Of a DNA stretch of 54,987 bases, positions 17,189 through 25,286 are shown one piece after another (the stretch's first letter is position 1; each line of letters begins with the position of its first letter). This DNA is from Solimonas sp. (GTDB taxonomy: Bacteria > Pseudomonadota > Gammaproteobacteria > Nevskiales > Nevskiaceae). The notes beneath the pieces were generated by a model that did not search any database, was not told the origin of the DNA, and saw nothing but the letters and a program-made list of their open reading frames with translations. The position numbers were made by a program, and so were the translations under genes. Where the stretch lies: NCBI GenBank assembly GCA_030149365.1, contig JASBRP010000049.1, forward strand, positions 1 through 54,987. Reading direction: 5' to 3'.

Positions 17189-17959
17189 TCAGAGCGACGC
17201 GCAGGAATGCGCGCCGTCCACCACGATCTCGGCTCCGCTCATGTAGCGGCCGGCATCGGAGGCCAGCAGCAGCAGGGGGCCATCGAGGTCCGGGTACTGG
17301 CCGAAGCGGCGGAAGGGCACCCTCGCCCGCAGTTTCTCGCCGCCCTCGCTGGCGAGGTAGTCCGCATTGATCTCGGTGGAGAAGTAGCCGGGGGCGATGC
17401 TGTTGACGCGGATGCCGTGCCGGGCCCATTCCAGCGCCAGGGCGCGCGTGAGGTGCGCCAGGCCGGCCTTGGAGGCGCAATAGGGGCTGAGGGCGACGCC
17501 GACGCGATTGGCCAGGATGGAGGTGATGTTGATGATGCTGCCGCCGCGCTGCGCGGCCACCATGCGCCGCGCCGCCTCCTGCGCCACCATCCAGGCCCCG
17601 CGCAGGTTGGTGTCGAGCACCGCTCCCCATTCGGCGTCGTCGCAGTCCAGCGCACGGGCGTTGGCGCCCACGCCGGCATTGTTGACGACGATGTCCGCGG
17701 GGCCCCAGCGTACGGCCAGTTCGTCGAAGGCCGCCTGCACGCTATCGCGGGCGGTCACGTCCATGGAGAGCGCCAGCGCACCGCCGCCCTCCGCCGTGAT
17801 CTGCTCCACCAGCGCCGAGAGGCGGTCGGCCCGGCGTGCCGCGACCGCGACCTCGGCACCGGCGCGCGCCAGCACGCGGGCAAAATGCTGGCCGAAGCCG
17901 CTGGAGGCGCCCGTCACCAGGGCGCGACGGCCCTTCAGGGAAAACAGTTCCGGGCTCAT
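17189..17959 (-). CDS. SDR-family oxidoreductase
   Basis: A 256-residue classical SDR: TGASSGFGQHFARVLARAG with basic residues after beta-2 (AARRADR), suggesting NADPH. NNAG, NITSILANRVGVALSPYCASKAG (catalytic Ser, Tyr, Lys) and SIAPGYFSTEI follow. The ATG at 17959 overlaps the stop of the acyl-CoA dehydrogenase (ATGA), so the two proteins are made together. A 3-hydroxyacyl-CoA or alcohol dehydrogenase role would fit the partner, but is inferred from context only. Confidence 0.88.
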   Translation of the reverse strand: MSPELFSLKGRRALVTGASSGFGQHFARVLARAGAEVAVAARRADRLSALVEQITAEGGGALALSMDVTARDSVQAAFDELAVRWGPADIVVNNAGVGANARALDCDDAEWGAVLDTNLRGAWMVAQEAARRMVAAQRGGSIINITSILANRVGVALSPYCASKAGLAHLTRALALEWARHGIRVNSIAPGYFSTEINADYLASEGGEKLRARVPFRRFGQYPDLDGPLLLLASDAGRYMSGAEIVVDGAHSCASL

Positions 17960-19122
17960 GAGATCTTGCCATCCAGCAGCTTGCTGGCCAGGCTCCAGCG
18001 GTGCACCTCGGACGGACCGTCGTAGATGCGGAAAGCGCGCAGGTCGCGGAAGATGCGCTCGACGATGGCCTCGCCGGTGACGCCGCGCCCGCCCAGGATC
18101 TGCACCGAGCGGTCGACGATGCGCCAGGCCGCTTCCGAGGCGGTGACCTTGGTCATGCTCGACTCGCGGTTGCCGGAGTGGCCCTGGTCCAGCACCCAGG
18201 CGCAGTGCCAGATCGCCAGGCGGGTGTTGTGCAGGTCCATGGCGTTGTCCGCCAGCATGAAACCCACGCCCTCGTGCTCGCCCAGGCGCTTGCCGAAGGC
18301 CTGGCGCTGGCGGGCATAGGCCAGCGCGGTGTCGTGGGCACGGCGCGCGGCACCCAGCCAGCGCATGCAATGCGTGAGGCGCGCCGGTGCCAGGCGCACC
18401 TGGGCATAGCGGACGCCTTTGCCGATCTCGCCCAGCACGTCCGCCGCCGGGATGCGGAGATTCTCGAAGTGCAGCACGCCATGGCCGCCGGTGAAGCAGG
18501 AATCCAGCGAATCCATCAGGCGCTCCAGGCGGATCTCCGGCCGCTTCATGTCGGACAGGAACATGGTGGCGGAGCCATCTTCCATCTTCGCCATGATGAT
18601 GACGAAGCTGGCGCCCTCGGCGCCGGTGATGAGCCACTTGGTGCCGTCGATGACGTAGTGGTCGCCGTCACGCCGCGCCGTGGTCTGCAGCATGGAGGGA
18701 TCGGAGCCCGCACCCGGCGAGGGCTCGGTCATGGCGAAGCAGGAGCGCGTGCGCCCCTCGGCCAGTGGGCGCAGCCAGCGCTCCTTCTGCTCCGGCGTGG
18801 CCACGATCTCCATCAGGTGGATGTTGCCTTCGTCCGGCGCATGGATGTTCAGGGCCACCGGACCCAGCGGCGAATAGCCGGCCTCCTCGAACACCACGGC
18901 CTTGGCGACATGCGACAGCCCCAGGCCGCCGAACTCCGGCGAGGCATGCGGCGTCAGCAGGCCGGCGCTGCGTGCCAGGGCCACCAGTTCCTGCCGCAGG
19001 TCCTCGGTGGGGCCGTGCGGGGTCTGGCGCGGATCGCGCTCGAAAGGGATGACCTGCGCGGCGATGAACTCGCGGGTGCGTTGCTGCAGGGCCTGCAGTT
19101 CGGGGGTGAGGGAGAAGTCCAT
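17956..19122 (-). CDS. Acyl-CoA dehydrogenase (ACAD10/11-like)
   Basis: A 388-residue flavoenzyme of the acyl-CoA dehydrogenase family. FAMTEPSPGAGSDPSML and the FAD-contacting WLITGAEGA are present. RLAPARLTHCMRWLGAARRA and RIYDGPSEVHRWSLASKLL are the pattern of the ACAD10/11-type subgroup, with Asp where medium-chain enzymes have catalytic Glu. The start is the ATG at 19122, giving MDFSLTPELQALQQRTREF; the longer frame upstream covers the promoter region. It begins after the strong leftward terminator at 19206-19247, so it should have its own promoter. Coupled to an SDR. Substrate probably a branched, cyclic or hydroxylated acyl-CoA. Confidence 0.9.
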   Translation of the reverse strand: MDFSLTPELQALQQRTREFIAAQVIPFERDPRQTPHGPTEDLRQELVALARSAGLLTPHASPEFGGLGLSHVAKAVVFEEAGYSPLGPVALNIHAPDEGNIHLMEIVATPEQKERWLRPLAEGRTRSCFAMTEPSPGAGSDPSMLQTTARRDGDHYVIDGTKWLITGAEGASFVIIMAKMEDGSATMFLSDMKRPEIRLERLMDSLDSCFTGGHGVLHFENLRIPAADVLGEIGKGVRYAQVRLAPARLTHCMRWLGAARRAHDTALAYARQRQAFGKRLGEHEGVGFMLADNAMDLHNTRLAIWHCAWVLDQGHSGNRESSMTKVTASEAAWRIVDRSVQILGGRGVTGEAIVERIFRDLRAFRIYDGPSEVHRWSLASKLLDGKIS

Positions 19123-19205
19123 GGTCTGGATCGGGTCGCTGGCTGAAAGATGGACCGGATAGTACGGTCGAGGCCTGCTGCAGGGCATCCCCTGCAGGGC
19201 GGGAA

Positions 19206-19247
19206 TAAAAAAATCCGGACGGCAGCCCCCCGGCATGCCGTCCGGAT
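19206..19247 (-). terminator. Rho-independent terminator (leftward)
   Basis: A perfect 12-bp stem, ATCCGGACGGCA/TGCCGTCCGGAT, is followed on the minus strand by seven T's. It ends the operon whose last gene is the acyl-CoA dehydrogenase at 19302. A smaller hairpin, ATGCCGGTGAAAGCCGGCAT, lies at 19275-19294. Confidence 0.92.
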
Positions 19248-19301
19248 AACGAGGATCGTCATCATTGCTTTGTCATGCCGGTGAAAGCCGGCATGAAATT
19301 G

Positions 19302-20492
19302 CTACAGCGACCGCGAAATCAGTTCCTTCATGATCTCGTTGGTCCCGCCGAAAATACGCATCACGCGCGCATCCACCCAGGCACGGGCCACCGGGTACTC
19401 CAGCATATAGCCGTAGCCGCCGTGCAGTTGCACGCATTCGTCGATGACCTTGTTCATCATGTCCGAGCACCAGTACTTGGCCGCCGCGGCCGCTTCCGGG
19501 CTCAGCTTGCGCTGCAGCACCAGTTCGATGCAGCGGTCCACGTAGACCTGGGCGATCTCGATCTCGGAGCGCATCTCGGCGAGCTTGAACTTGCTGTTCT
19601 GGAAGCTGGCGACCGGCTTGCCGAAGGCCTTGCGGCCCTTGGTGTACTCCACCGTGCCCTCGAAGGCGGCGCGGGCGCCGGCCACGGACATCACGGCGAT
19701 CACCATGCGCTCCCAGGCCAGCTCCTTCATCAGCATGATGAAGCCCTGGCCGACGGCCTTCTCGCCGCCCAGGATGTTGGACTTGGGGATACGCACGTTG
19801 TTGAAGAACAGCTCGCAGGTGTCCTGCGCCTTCATGCCGACCTTCTTCAACGGCTTGGCCTTGCTGAACCCCGGGCGGTCGGCCTCGACGATCACGAGGC
19901 TGACGCTCTTGCCGCCCTCGTCGCCCTCACCCATCTTCACGGCGACGATCACCATGTCGCAGAGGTAGCCGTTGGTGATGAAGGTCTTGGTGCCGTTCAG
20001 CACCAGGTCGTCGCCGTCCTCGACGGCGCGCATCTTCATGCCCTGCAGGTCCGAGCCGGTGCCCGGCTCGGTCATGGCGATGGCGCCCACGGCCTCGCCG
20101 GAAACCAGCTTGGGCAGCCAGTGGCGCTTCTGTTCCTCGGTGCCGTGGTTCACCACATAGGGCGCGACGATGTCGGAGTGCACCGGCCAGCCGATGCCGG
20201 AGGCGCCGGCATAGAGCAGTTCCTCCAGGTAGACCACGCTGTAGAGGCGGTCGGCACCGAGGCCGCCGTATTCCTCGGGCACGGTGAGGCTCAGCAGGCC
20301 CATCTCGCCGGCCTTGTTCCACAACGCGCGGTCGACGTGCTGCTGCTCTTCCCAGCGCTCGTGGTGCGGGCTGATCTCCTCGGCGATGAAGCGCCGCACG
20401 CTGCGGCGGAACTCCTCGTGCTCGGCGGAGAACAGGGTGCGCGGCACCATGGAGGGGACGTTCTGGCGGAAGAGGTTCTGTGCAGCGGTCAT
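19302..20492 (-). CDS. Acyl-CoA dehydrogenase (LCAD/IVD-like active site)
   Basis: A 396-residue acyl-CoA dehydrogenase. AIAMTEPGTGSDLQGMKM, NGTKTFITNGYLCD and KAFGKPVASFQNSKFKLAEM are the flavin and substrate motifs, and QLHGGYGYMLEYPVARAWVD is typical of the family. The medium-chain catalytic Glu position reads IFGGTNE with Gly. Glu261 in LAWERMVIA lines up with the catalytic base of isovaleryl- and long-chain enzymes, suggesting activity on branched or long acyl-CoA. It is the last gene of the DUF1302 operon, 24 bp after the GXWXG gene, followed by a terminator. Confidence 0.92.
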   Translation of the reverse strand: MTAAQNLFRQNVPSMVPRTLFSAEHEEFRRSVRRFIAEEISPHHERWEEQQHVDRALWNKAGEMGLLSLTVPEEYGGLGADRLYSVVYLEELLYAGASGIGWPVHSDIVAPYVVNHGTEEQKRHWLPKLVSGEAVGAIAMTEPGTGSDLQGMKMRAVEDGDDLVLNGTKTFITNGYLCDMVIVAVKMGEGDEGGKSVSLVIVEADRPGFSKAKPLKKVGMKAQDTCELFFNNVRIPKSNILGGEKAVGQGFIMLMKELAWERMVIAVMSVAGARAAFEGTVEYTKGRKAFGKPVASFQNSKFKLAEMRSEIEIAQVYVDRCIELVLQRKLSPEAAAAAKYWCSDMMNKVIDECVQLHGGYGYMLEYPVARAWVDARVMRIFGGTNEIMKELISRSL

Positions 20493-20516
20493 CGTGAATC
20501 CCGGGCAGGCGGCGCT

Positions 20517-20960
20517 TCAGCAGCGCCGCAGGTAGAAGTAGAGGGGCATGCGGTCGCCCTTGCGATCCATCACGCCCAGTACGGTCCGCTCATCCAGTTG
20601 GCGGAAGTGGTCGAACACCGGGTGCTGGTCGTAGCACATGGTGGCAGTGACGACGCCGCGGTACTCGACGCGGCGCAGCGAGGCCGTGCCCATGATCGGG
20701 TTCACCACGCGGCCGCCGTCAGGGCCGCGCGAGACGATCGGCGAGACATCGTTGCGGTCGCGGAAGGTCTTGCCGATCCAGCGCAGGGCCTCCAGTTGGC
20801 CCTCGCCCGGATGGCCGGTGTTGAACACGCCGCCGTCCCATTCGCCGATCATGAACTCCTCGGCCACGTCCGGCAGTGCATCGAACAGGGCGTCGAGCTC
20901 CGCCAGGGCGGTCTTCTCGCGGCGCGTGGCCAGGGTTTCGAACTGGGCGAGCAGGCTCAT
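20517..20960 (-). CDS. GXWXG / DUF4334-domain protein
   Basis: A 147-residue protein with GEWDG at 39-43 (the GXWXG motif) and GHPGEGQLEALRWIGKTF. A DUF4334-like C-terminal half has MCYDQHPVFDHFRQ, VLGVMDRKG and a final YFYLRR. This two-part layout is a recognised small family of unknown function that often accompanies lipid or terpenoid catabolic genes. Its ATG overlaps the stop of the upstream alpha/beta hydrolase (ATGA). No signal peptide. A lipocalin-like binding role for a hydrophobic intermediate is possible but unproved. Confidence 0.82.
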   Translation of the reverse strand: MSLLAQFETLATRREKTALAELDALFDALPDVAEEFMIGEWDGGVFNTGHPGEGQLEALRWIGKTFRDRNDVSPIVSRGPDGGRVVNPIMGTASLRRVEYRGVVTATMCYDQHPVFDHFRQLDERTVLGVMDRKGDRMPLYFYLRRC

Positions 20961-21895
20961 GCAAGGGACTCCGTTTGCAGCGCACTCCGCGGCGCGACGG
21001 GCGCCGCGAGGAAGCGTCCCAGGGTGTACAGGAAGCGCCCCGGCGCCTCCACCGGCACGATATGACCGCAGTAGCGGAACTCGATGACCCGGGCGTCGGC
21101 GACGTAGCGGGCGATGCGGCGCTGGCCCTCGGGCGGGAACACCGCGGACTGGCGCCCTACCAGCACCCAGAACGGGATGCGGACCCGGCGCAGCGATTCG
21201 CGGAAGTCGTAGTCCTGCTCGATGAAGGCTCGCACGCAGGCCAGGTAGATCGGCCAGTCGTCGGCACGCAGCAGGTGGCTGCCGGGCCGGCGACCGCCGG
21301 CCACGCGGAACACCAGCTTGAGCACGGGATGGCCGATACAGCTCTCGAAGAACTCGCCGAACCAGGCCCAGAACTGCTGCTGCAGGGCCGGCGGCAGGCG
21401 CTGGAACGGCGTGTCGCGGTCGATCGGGTCAAAGGCGGCGATCAGCTCGCGCGCGCGCTCGAAGGCCTGCACGTTCTCCGCGCCCATCAGGCCCCAGGTC
21501 CAGGCCTCGTCGTTGGCGATACAGGGAGTCTGGTCCACGTGCAGGTAGGCGGAGATGCGGTCGAAGCCGTAGCGCCGCTGGTACTCCAGGCCGCTGGCGG
21601 CGCCGATCGAGAAGCCGACCATGCGCGGGCGCTCCAGCCGCAGGTGCTGCAGCAGGTCGTGCACGTCGTCGGCGTTCTGGCGCAGGGCATCCGCATGGCG
21701 GGGCTTCACGCCGCGCGAACCGCCGAAGCCGCGGAAGTCGAGCATCACGAAGCGGCGCCGCAGGGCAAAGGGCAGCACGAACGGCAGCCACATGGACGCG
21801 CGCATGCCGAAGGCGTGCAGCATCACGCAGGCGGGCCCGCGGCCGATGTCGAGATAGTGCAGCCGCGCGCCATCGCGGGCCTGGAAGAAGGGCAT
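20957..21895 (-). CDS. Alpha/beta hydrolase
   Basis: A 312-residue alpha/beta-hydrolase with nucleophile Ser96 in GFSIGA, an early HAFGMRASMW oxyanion region and the late CGHIVPVEAP histidine. A helical cap between about 125 and 235 suggests a bulky substrate. No export signal, so it is probably cytoplasmic. It lies 41 bp after the DUF1302 gene and overlaps the GXWXG gene by four bases, so it belongs to the TetR-linked operon starting at 24567. It could hydrolyse an ester, enol lactone or thioester arising from the imported substrate. Confidence 0.88.
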   Translation of the reverse strand: MPFFQARDGARLHYLDIGRGPACVMLHAFGMRASMWLPFVLPFALRRRFVMLDFRGFGGSRGVKPRHADALRQNADDVHDLLQHLRLERPRMVGFSIGAASGLEYQRRYGFDRISAYLHVDQTPCIANDEAWTWGLMGAENVQAFERARELIAAFDPIDRDTPFQRLPPALQQQFWAWFGEFFESCIGHPVLKLVFRVAGGRRPGSHLLRADDWPIYLACVRAFIEQDYDFRESLRRVRIPFWVLVGRQSAVFPPEGQRRIARYVADARVIEFRYCGHIVPVEAPGRFLYTLGRFLAAPVAPRSALQTESLA

Positions 21896-21936
21896 GAACG
21901 TTTACCTGGGTGATCCGGATCGGCGGGCGCCTGCGC

Positions 21937-24567
21937 TCAGAACTGCACCTTGAAGAAGGCCTGCAGGTTGTCGCGGTCGCGGTTCAGGTTGTAGGAGCCG
22001 CCGCCGGTGAACCAGGTGTAGCCCAGGCTGACCGAGAAGCTGGACTTGTAGCGCGTCTCGATCATCAGGTTGGCGGTCTTGCGGCCCTCGACGAAGTTGC
22101 CGACCAGGCCCGGCGCGGTGCCCTTCACGTCATGCTTCCAGATGACGACAGGGCGCACGCTGATGCCAGGCAGCACCGACTCGTAGCTGATCTGCGTGAT
22201 CAGCACGTATCCCCAGGAGAGCTTGTCGGCGTAGCCGTCGCGGTCCTGCTGGTGCGGATTGAAGCGCAAGCCGTCCGCACCGTAGGAGCAGGCCTCGTTG
22301 GTGGAGCAGGCCTGGCGCGAGCGGTCGGCGCCGGAGCCATCGGCACCGGCGCTGGCATGCAGGTAGGTACCCGGGGCTTCCAGCTGCAGCACGTCGTAGT
22401 CCGGCATGTCGGGCACCCAGGTGGCGCCGGTCTCGAACAGGACGATGACCTGGTCCGCGCCGATCGGGTTCTGCGTGGCGCCGGCCACGTAGGTACCGCC
22501 GAAGTTGAACTGGTAGCTGTCGAACTTCTCCCAGCCGCGGATGTAGCTGTTGCCTGGGTTGGTGCCGACGATGCCACCGCGATACGGAATGATGAAGGAC
22601 GGGAAGGAACGGCCCGAGCCGACCATGTGGCCGATCACCAGGTCATAGGAGTCGGTGAAGGCACCGGGGGTGCCGTTGGCATCCACCACGAAGTCGCTGC
22701 CCGGATAGAGGCAGGTGTTGGTGCCAGGGACCGTGACGATGGCGCCGCCCAGTTGCGCGCAGGAGGCCGGATCGCGGTAGGTGCCGATGCCGCCGAGCAG
22801 GTTGGCGGCGTCGATGCCGTCGGGCAATACCAGGTTCGGGATCGACAGCAGGCCGCTGATCAGGCCCGACACGAGCCCGCCGATCGGCTCCGGCAGCAGG
22901 CCGGTGGCCAGGCCCGTGAGATCGCCGCTGCCATTGCAGCCCGCGGTGCGCAGGTGGCAGTTGGACAGCGTGGGGCCGAAGCCGGCGAAGGCCAGGTCTT
23001 CCACGTCCACCTGCATCGGCATGTCGGGGCGATAGGCCACCTCGCCCTGCAGCGAGAAATCGCCGGCCGTGGTGTTGAAGGACACGCCGAACATCTTGAT
23101 GTCTTCCGGATATTCGAGCTGCACGCGCAGCGTGTCGAAGTTGGTGGCGTCGGCGGTGGAGCCTTCCGGATCGTTCGGGCGCAGCAGTGCATGGCCCAGC
23201 GGTTGGTCGAAGCAGGCCAGCAGGTAAGCCACCGTGCTGGTGGTGTTCTTGCCGCAACCCTGGGTCACCGAGTACATGCTGAGGTAGGGATTGCGGGCGT
23301 GCGTGTTGGTGAAATAGAAGCCGAGCTCGGTGCCATCGTTGAGCCACTCGGCGTAGTACTTCAGCGCGACGCCGTACTGGCCGCCGCCATCCGGCTCCTT
23401 GTCCTTGAGGCGGAAGGCGGTGGACGAGGTGTTGGTGACGCCCGACAGCGGGTTGTCGAGCAGGAAACCCAGGCCCTCCGGATCCTCCGCCGAGTAGCCG
23501 AAGCTGAGGTTGATGTTGTCCACCGCGTTGTAGCTGCCGATGTCCAGGAAGGAGTAGAACGAGCCCGGTGCCGGTGCCTCGGTGGCGAGCCACTCGTACT
23601 GGTAGAAGCCTTCCAGCGTGGCATTCTCGAAAGGCTCCATCGACAGGAACACCATGCCCACCGGCTGGAACACTTCCTCGATCTGCGTGCCCACGCGGAA
23701 GAAGTTGTTGGCGTTGACCGGGTTGACCGTGTTGATCGAGTCGAACACCAGCGCGGTGGACTCACCCCAGTTGACGTTCTGGCGGCCGATCTTGAAGGTC
23801 AGGTTCTTGTCGCCCCACAGCGGCAGTTGGCCGTAGAAATAGGCGTCGAGCAGCTGCAGGTCGGTGCCGATCTGGCGCAAGGTCTCGCTGTCGCTGCGCT
23901 TGCTGCGCACCACGCCGCCAGGGCCGTAGACGATGCCGCAGGGGCCGGCGCCGGGGTTGCGGTCGCCGCAGGGGCGCGCGTCGCTGCGCACACCCAGCGT
24001 CGGCAACGGCAGCGGCACCAGCTCGGTGCCGATGGTCGAGACGTTGCCGACCTGGTTGACGTTGTCCGAGGTGATGCGGTTGGGGTGGTATTCGGTGAAG
24101 TCGTTGTTGACGAAATCGTAGAAGTACAGGCCCTTCACGAAGATGCCAAAGTCACCCATCGACAGGGTCAGGTCCTGCGTGATCTTCAGCGGCGCCTGCA
24201 CGAGGTCGCCCTTGCCGTAGTTCCAGTTGCCGTCGTCGGCGTTCATCGAGTACTGGCCGGCCACCTCGCCCAGGCGCTCGGCCGGGAAGCTCTGCGTGCG
24301 GAACAGGCCCTGGCAGCCCTGGTAGTAGGTCTTGCCGTTCAGGCGCCCGCAGGCCTGCGGGTCGATGTTGCTCTTGCCCAGCAGGTCCGAGGACCGCTTC
24401 TGCGTGCGCACGGCGGCGCCCGCGGTGACGGTGGTGTTGAGCACCCCCTCGATGGTCTGGTCACCGAAGCCCGGCATCTCGAAACTGAGGGCCTGCGCGG
24501 CGCCTGCCGAGCCGCCAAGGACCATTGCGAGCGCGATACGCGTCCAGACTTGCCGCCTTGCCTGCAT
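21937..24567 (-). CDS. DUF1302 outer-membrane protein
   Basis: An 876-residue exported protein with a signal peptide ending at about residue 26 (GGSAGAAQA). The family opening is IEGVLNTTVTAGAAVRTQKR. Long stretches of amphipathic strands and Gly/Asp/Asn turns suggest a beta-barrel, ending in YNLNRDRDNLQAFFKVQF with a terminal Phe as in outer-membrane proteins. DUF1302 proteins are commonly encoded beside catabolic genes for hydrophobic substrates and are thought to aid uptake. The ATG at 24567 has GGGGAG upstream; a longer frame would have no signal peptide. It is the first gene of an operon whose promoter carries two TGAC-N4-GTCA palindromes also found before the RoxA-like genes. Confidence 0.88.
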   Translation of the reverse strand: MQARRQVWTRIALAMVLGGSAGAAQALSFEMPGFGDQTIEGVLNTTVTAGAAVRTQKRSSDLLGKSNIDPQACGRLNGKTYYQGCQGLFRTQSFPAERLGEVAGQYSMNADDGNWNYGKGDLVQAPLKITQDLTLSMGDFGIFVKGLYFYDFVNNDFTEYHPNRITSDNVNQVGNVSTIGTELVPLPLPTLGVRSDARPCGDRNPGAGPCGIVYGPGGVVRSKRSDSETLRQIGTDLQLLDAYFYGQLPLWGDKNLTFKIGRQNVNWGESTALVFDSINTVNPVNANNFFRVGTQIEEVFQPVGMVFLSMEPFENATLEGFYQYEWLATEAPAPGSFYSFLDIGSYNAVDNINLSFGYSAEDPEGLGFLLDNPLSGVTNTSSTAFRLKDKEPDGGGQYGVALKYYAEWLNDGTELGFYFTNTHARNPYLSMYSVTQGCGKNTTSTVAYLLACFDQPLGHALLRPNDPEGSTADATNFDTLRVQLEYPEDIKMFGVSFNTTAGDFSLQGEVAYRPDMPMQVDVEDLAFAGFGPTLSNCHLRTAGCNGSGDLTGLATGLLPEPIGGLVSGLISGLLSIPNLVLPDGIDAANLLGGIGTYRDPASCAQLGGAIVTVPGTNTCLYPGSDFVVDANGTPGAFTDSYDLVIGHMVGSGRSFPSFIIPYRGGIVGTNPGNSYIRGWEKFDSYQFNFGGTYVAGATQNPIGADQVIVLFETGATWVPDMPDYDVLQLEAPGTYLHASAGADGSGADRSRQACSTNEACSYGADGLRFNPHQQDRDGYADKLSWGYVLITQISYESVLPGISVRPVVIWKHDVKGTAPGLVGNFVEGRKTANLMIETRYKSSFSVSLGYTWFTGGGSYNLNRDRDNLQAFFKVQF

Positions 24568-24739
24568 GTGGAGTCTCCCCTCCGGACAGTCCGGTCCTGC
24601 CGTGTTGAGCCGGCGGCCGGTGATGATGTTTTGAAGTCTTGTAGCAGCCCCCGGACGGCGCCGAATCGTTCGTCGCCCGGCCCGCCTCGCACCCGCCCGG
24701 CGAGTCAATCCCACTGGAGCGGCAATCCCTTCAAATATT

Positions 24740-24777
24740 TGACACTTGTCACAATAACCATTTGATGACTTTTGTCA
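24740..24777. promoter_or_regulatory. Operator pair before the DUF1302 operon
   Basis: Two 12-bp palindromes of the form TGAC-N4-GTCA lie here: TGACACTTGTCA (24740-24751) and TGACTTTTGTCA (24766-24777), 26 bp apart start to start. Type and spacing are identical to the pair at 31849-31886 beside the TetR-type gene. They overlap the -35 and the region just past the -10 of the leftward promoter, so a bound repressor would block it. The binding protein is inferred. Confidence 0.8.
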
Positions 24778-24778
24778 A
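24751..24778 (-). promoter_or_regulatory. Sigma70-like promoter of the DUF1302 operon
   Basis: On the minus strand: TTGACA (24778-24773), 16-bp spacer, TATTGT (24756-24751). The -35 is a perfect consensus and the -10 matches four of six. It points toward the DUF1302 ATG, about 185 bp downstream. Confidence 0.7.
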
Positions 24779-24809
24779 TTGAGGCCGGCGCATTCTGGCC
24801 CCGGATGAA

Positions 24810-25211
24810 TCAGGCGCTGCTGCCCTGCCCCCGGTAGGGTGACGGCGCGGCATCCGCGAAGCGCCCCGCCCCGGCGCGCCGGTAGCCGCCCGGCGGGTGC
24901 CCCGCCCAGCGGCGGAAGGCGCGCGAGAAGTTGGCGGGGCTGCTGTAGCCCAGGCGCAGCGCGATCTGCTCCACTGTGAGCTCGGACTGTTCCAGCAGCC
25001 GCGCCGACTCGCGGAAGCGCGCCCGGTCCAGCAACTGGCGGAAGCGCACGCCGTGGGCCTGCAGGCGACGCTTGAGCGTGCGCGGCGACATGCACATATG
25101 GGCCGCCATGCGCGCGAGGTTGGGATAACCGCCACCGGGCTCGCCGAGCAGGCTGCTGACCAGGGCCGGCAGGTCTTCCTTCATCTGGGGACGGCGGGCG
25201 AAATGAGTCAT
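24810..25211 (-). CDS. Truncated AraC-type regulator (HTH domain only)
   Basis: A 133-residue protein that is essentially just the AraC C-terminal DNA-binding domain. The first HTH is around MCMSPRTLKRRLQAHGVRF, the linker around SARLLEQSELTVEQIALRLG, and the second HTH around YSSPANFSRAFRRWAGHPPGG. Full-length relatives with the Arabinose_bd sensory domain are usually about 330-340 residues. Here only 75 bp separate the start from the upstream cytochrome stop, so the sensor half is missing. It is either a natural stand-alone HTH protein or a remnant. The frame is open and codon use is normal. It lies between the RoxA-like cluster and the DUF1302 promoter, so it may act on either. Confidence 0.75.
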   Translation of the reverse strand: MTHFARRPQMKEDLPALVSSLLGEPGGGYPNLARMAAHMCMSPRTLKRRLQAHGVRFRQLLDRARFRESARLLEQSELTVEQIALRLGYSSPANFSRAFRRWAGHPPGGYRRAGAGRFADAAPSPYRGQGSSA

Positions 25212-25286
25212 GGGTGATGAGTCCAGTGATGAATCAAGAAAAGAGAGCGCCTCGACCCGACGGCGCCCATTGCGACGAAGCAGGCC

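Noticed and set aside
21910..24765. Plus-strand open frame of 951 codons opposite the DUF1302 gene
   Set aside because: Composition is dominated by Val, Ala, Gly, Arg and His with no recognisable fold. The DUF1302 protein on the other strand has a signal peptide and ribosome-binding site.
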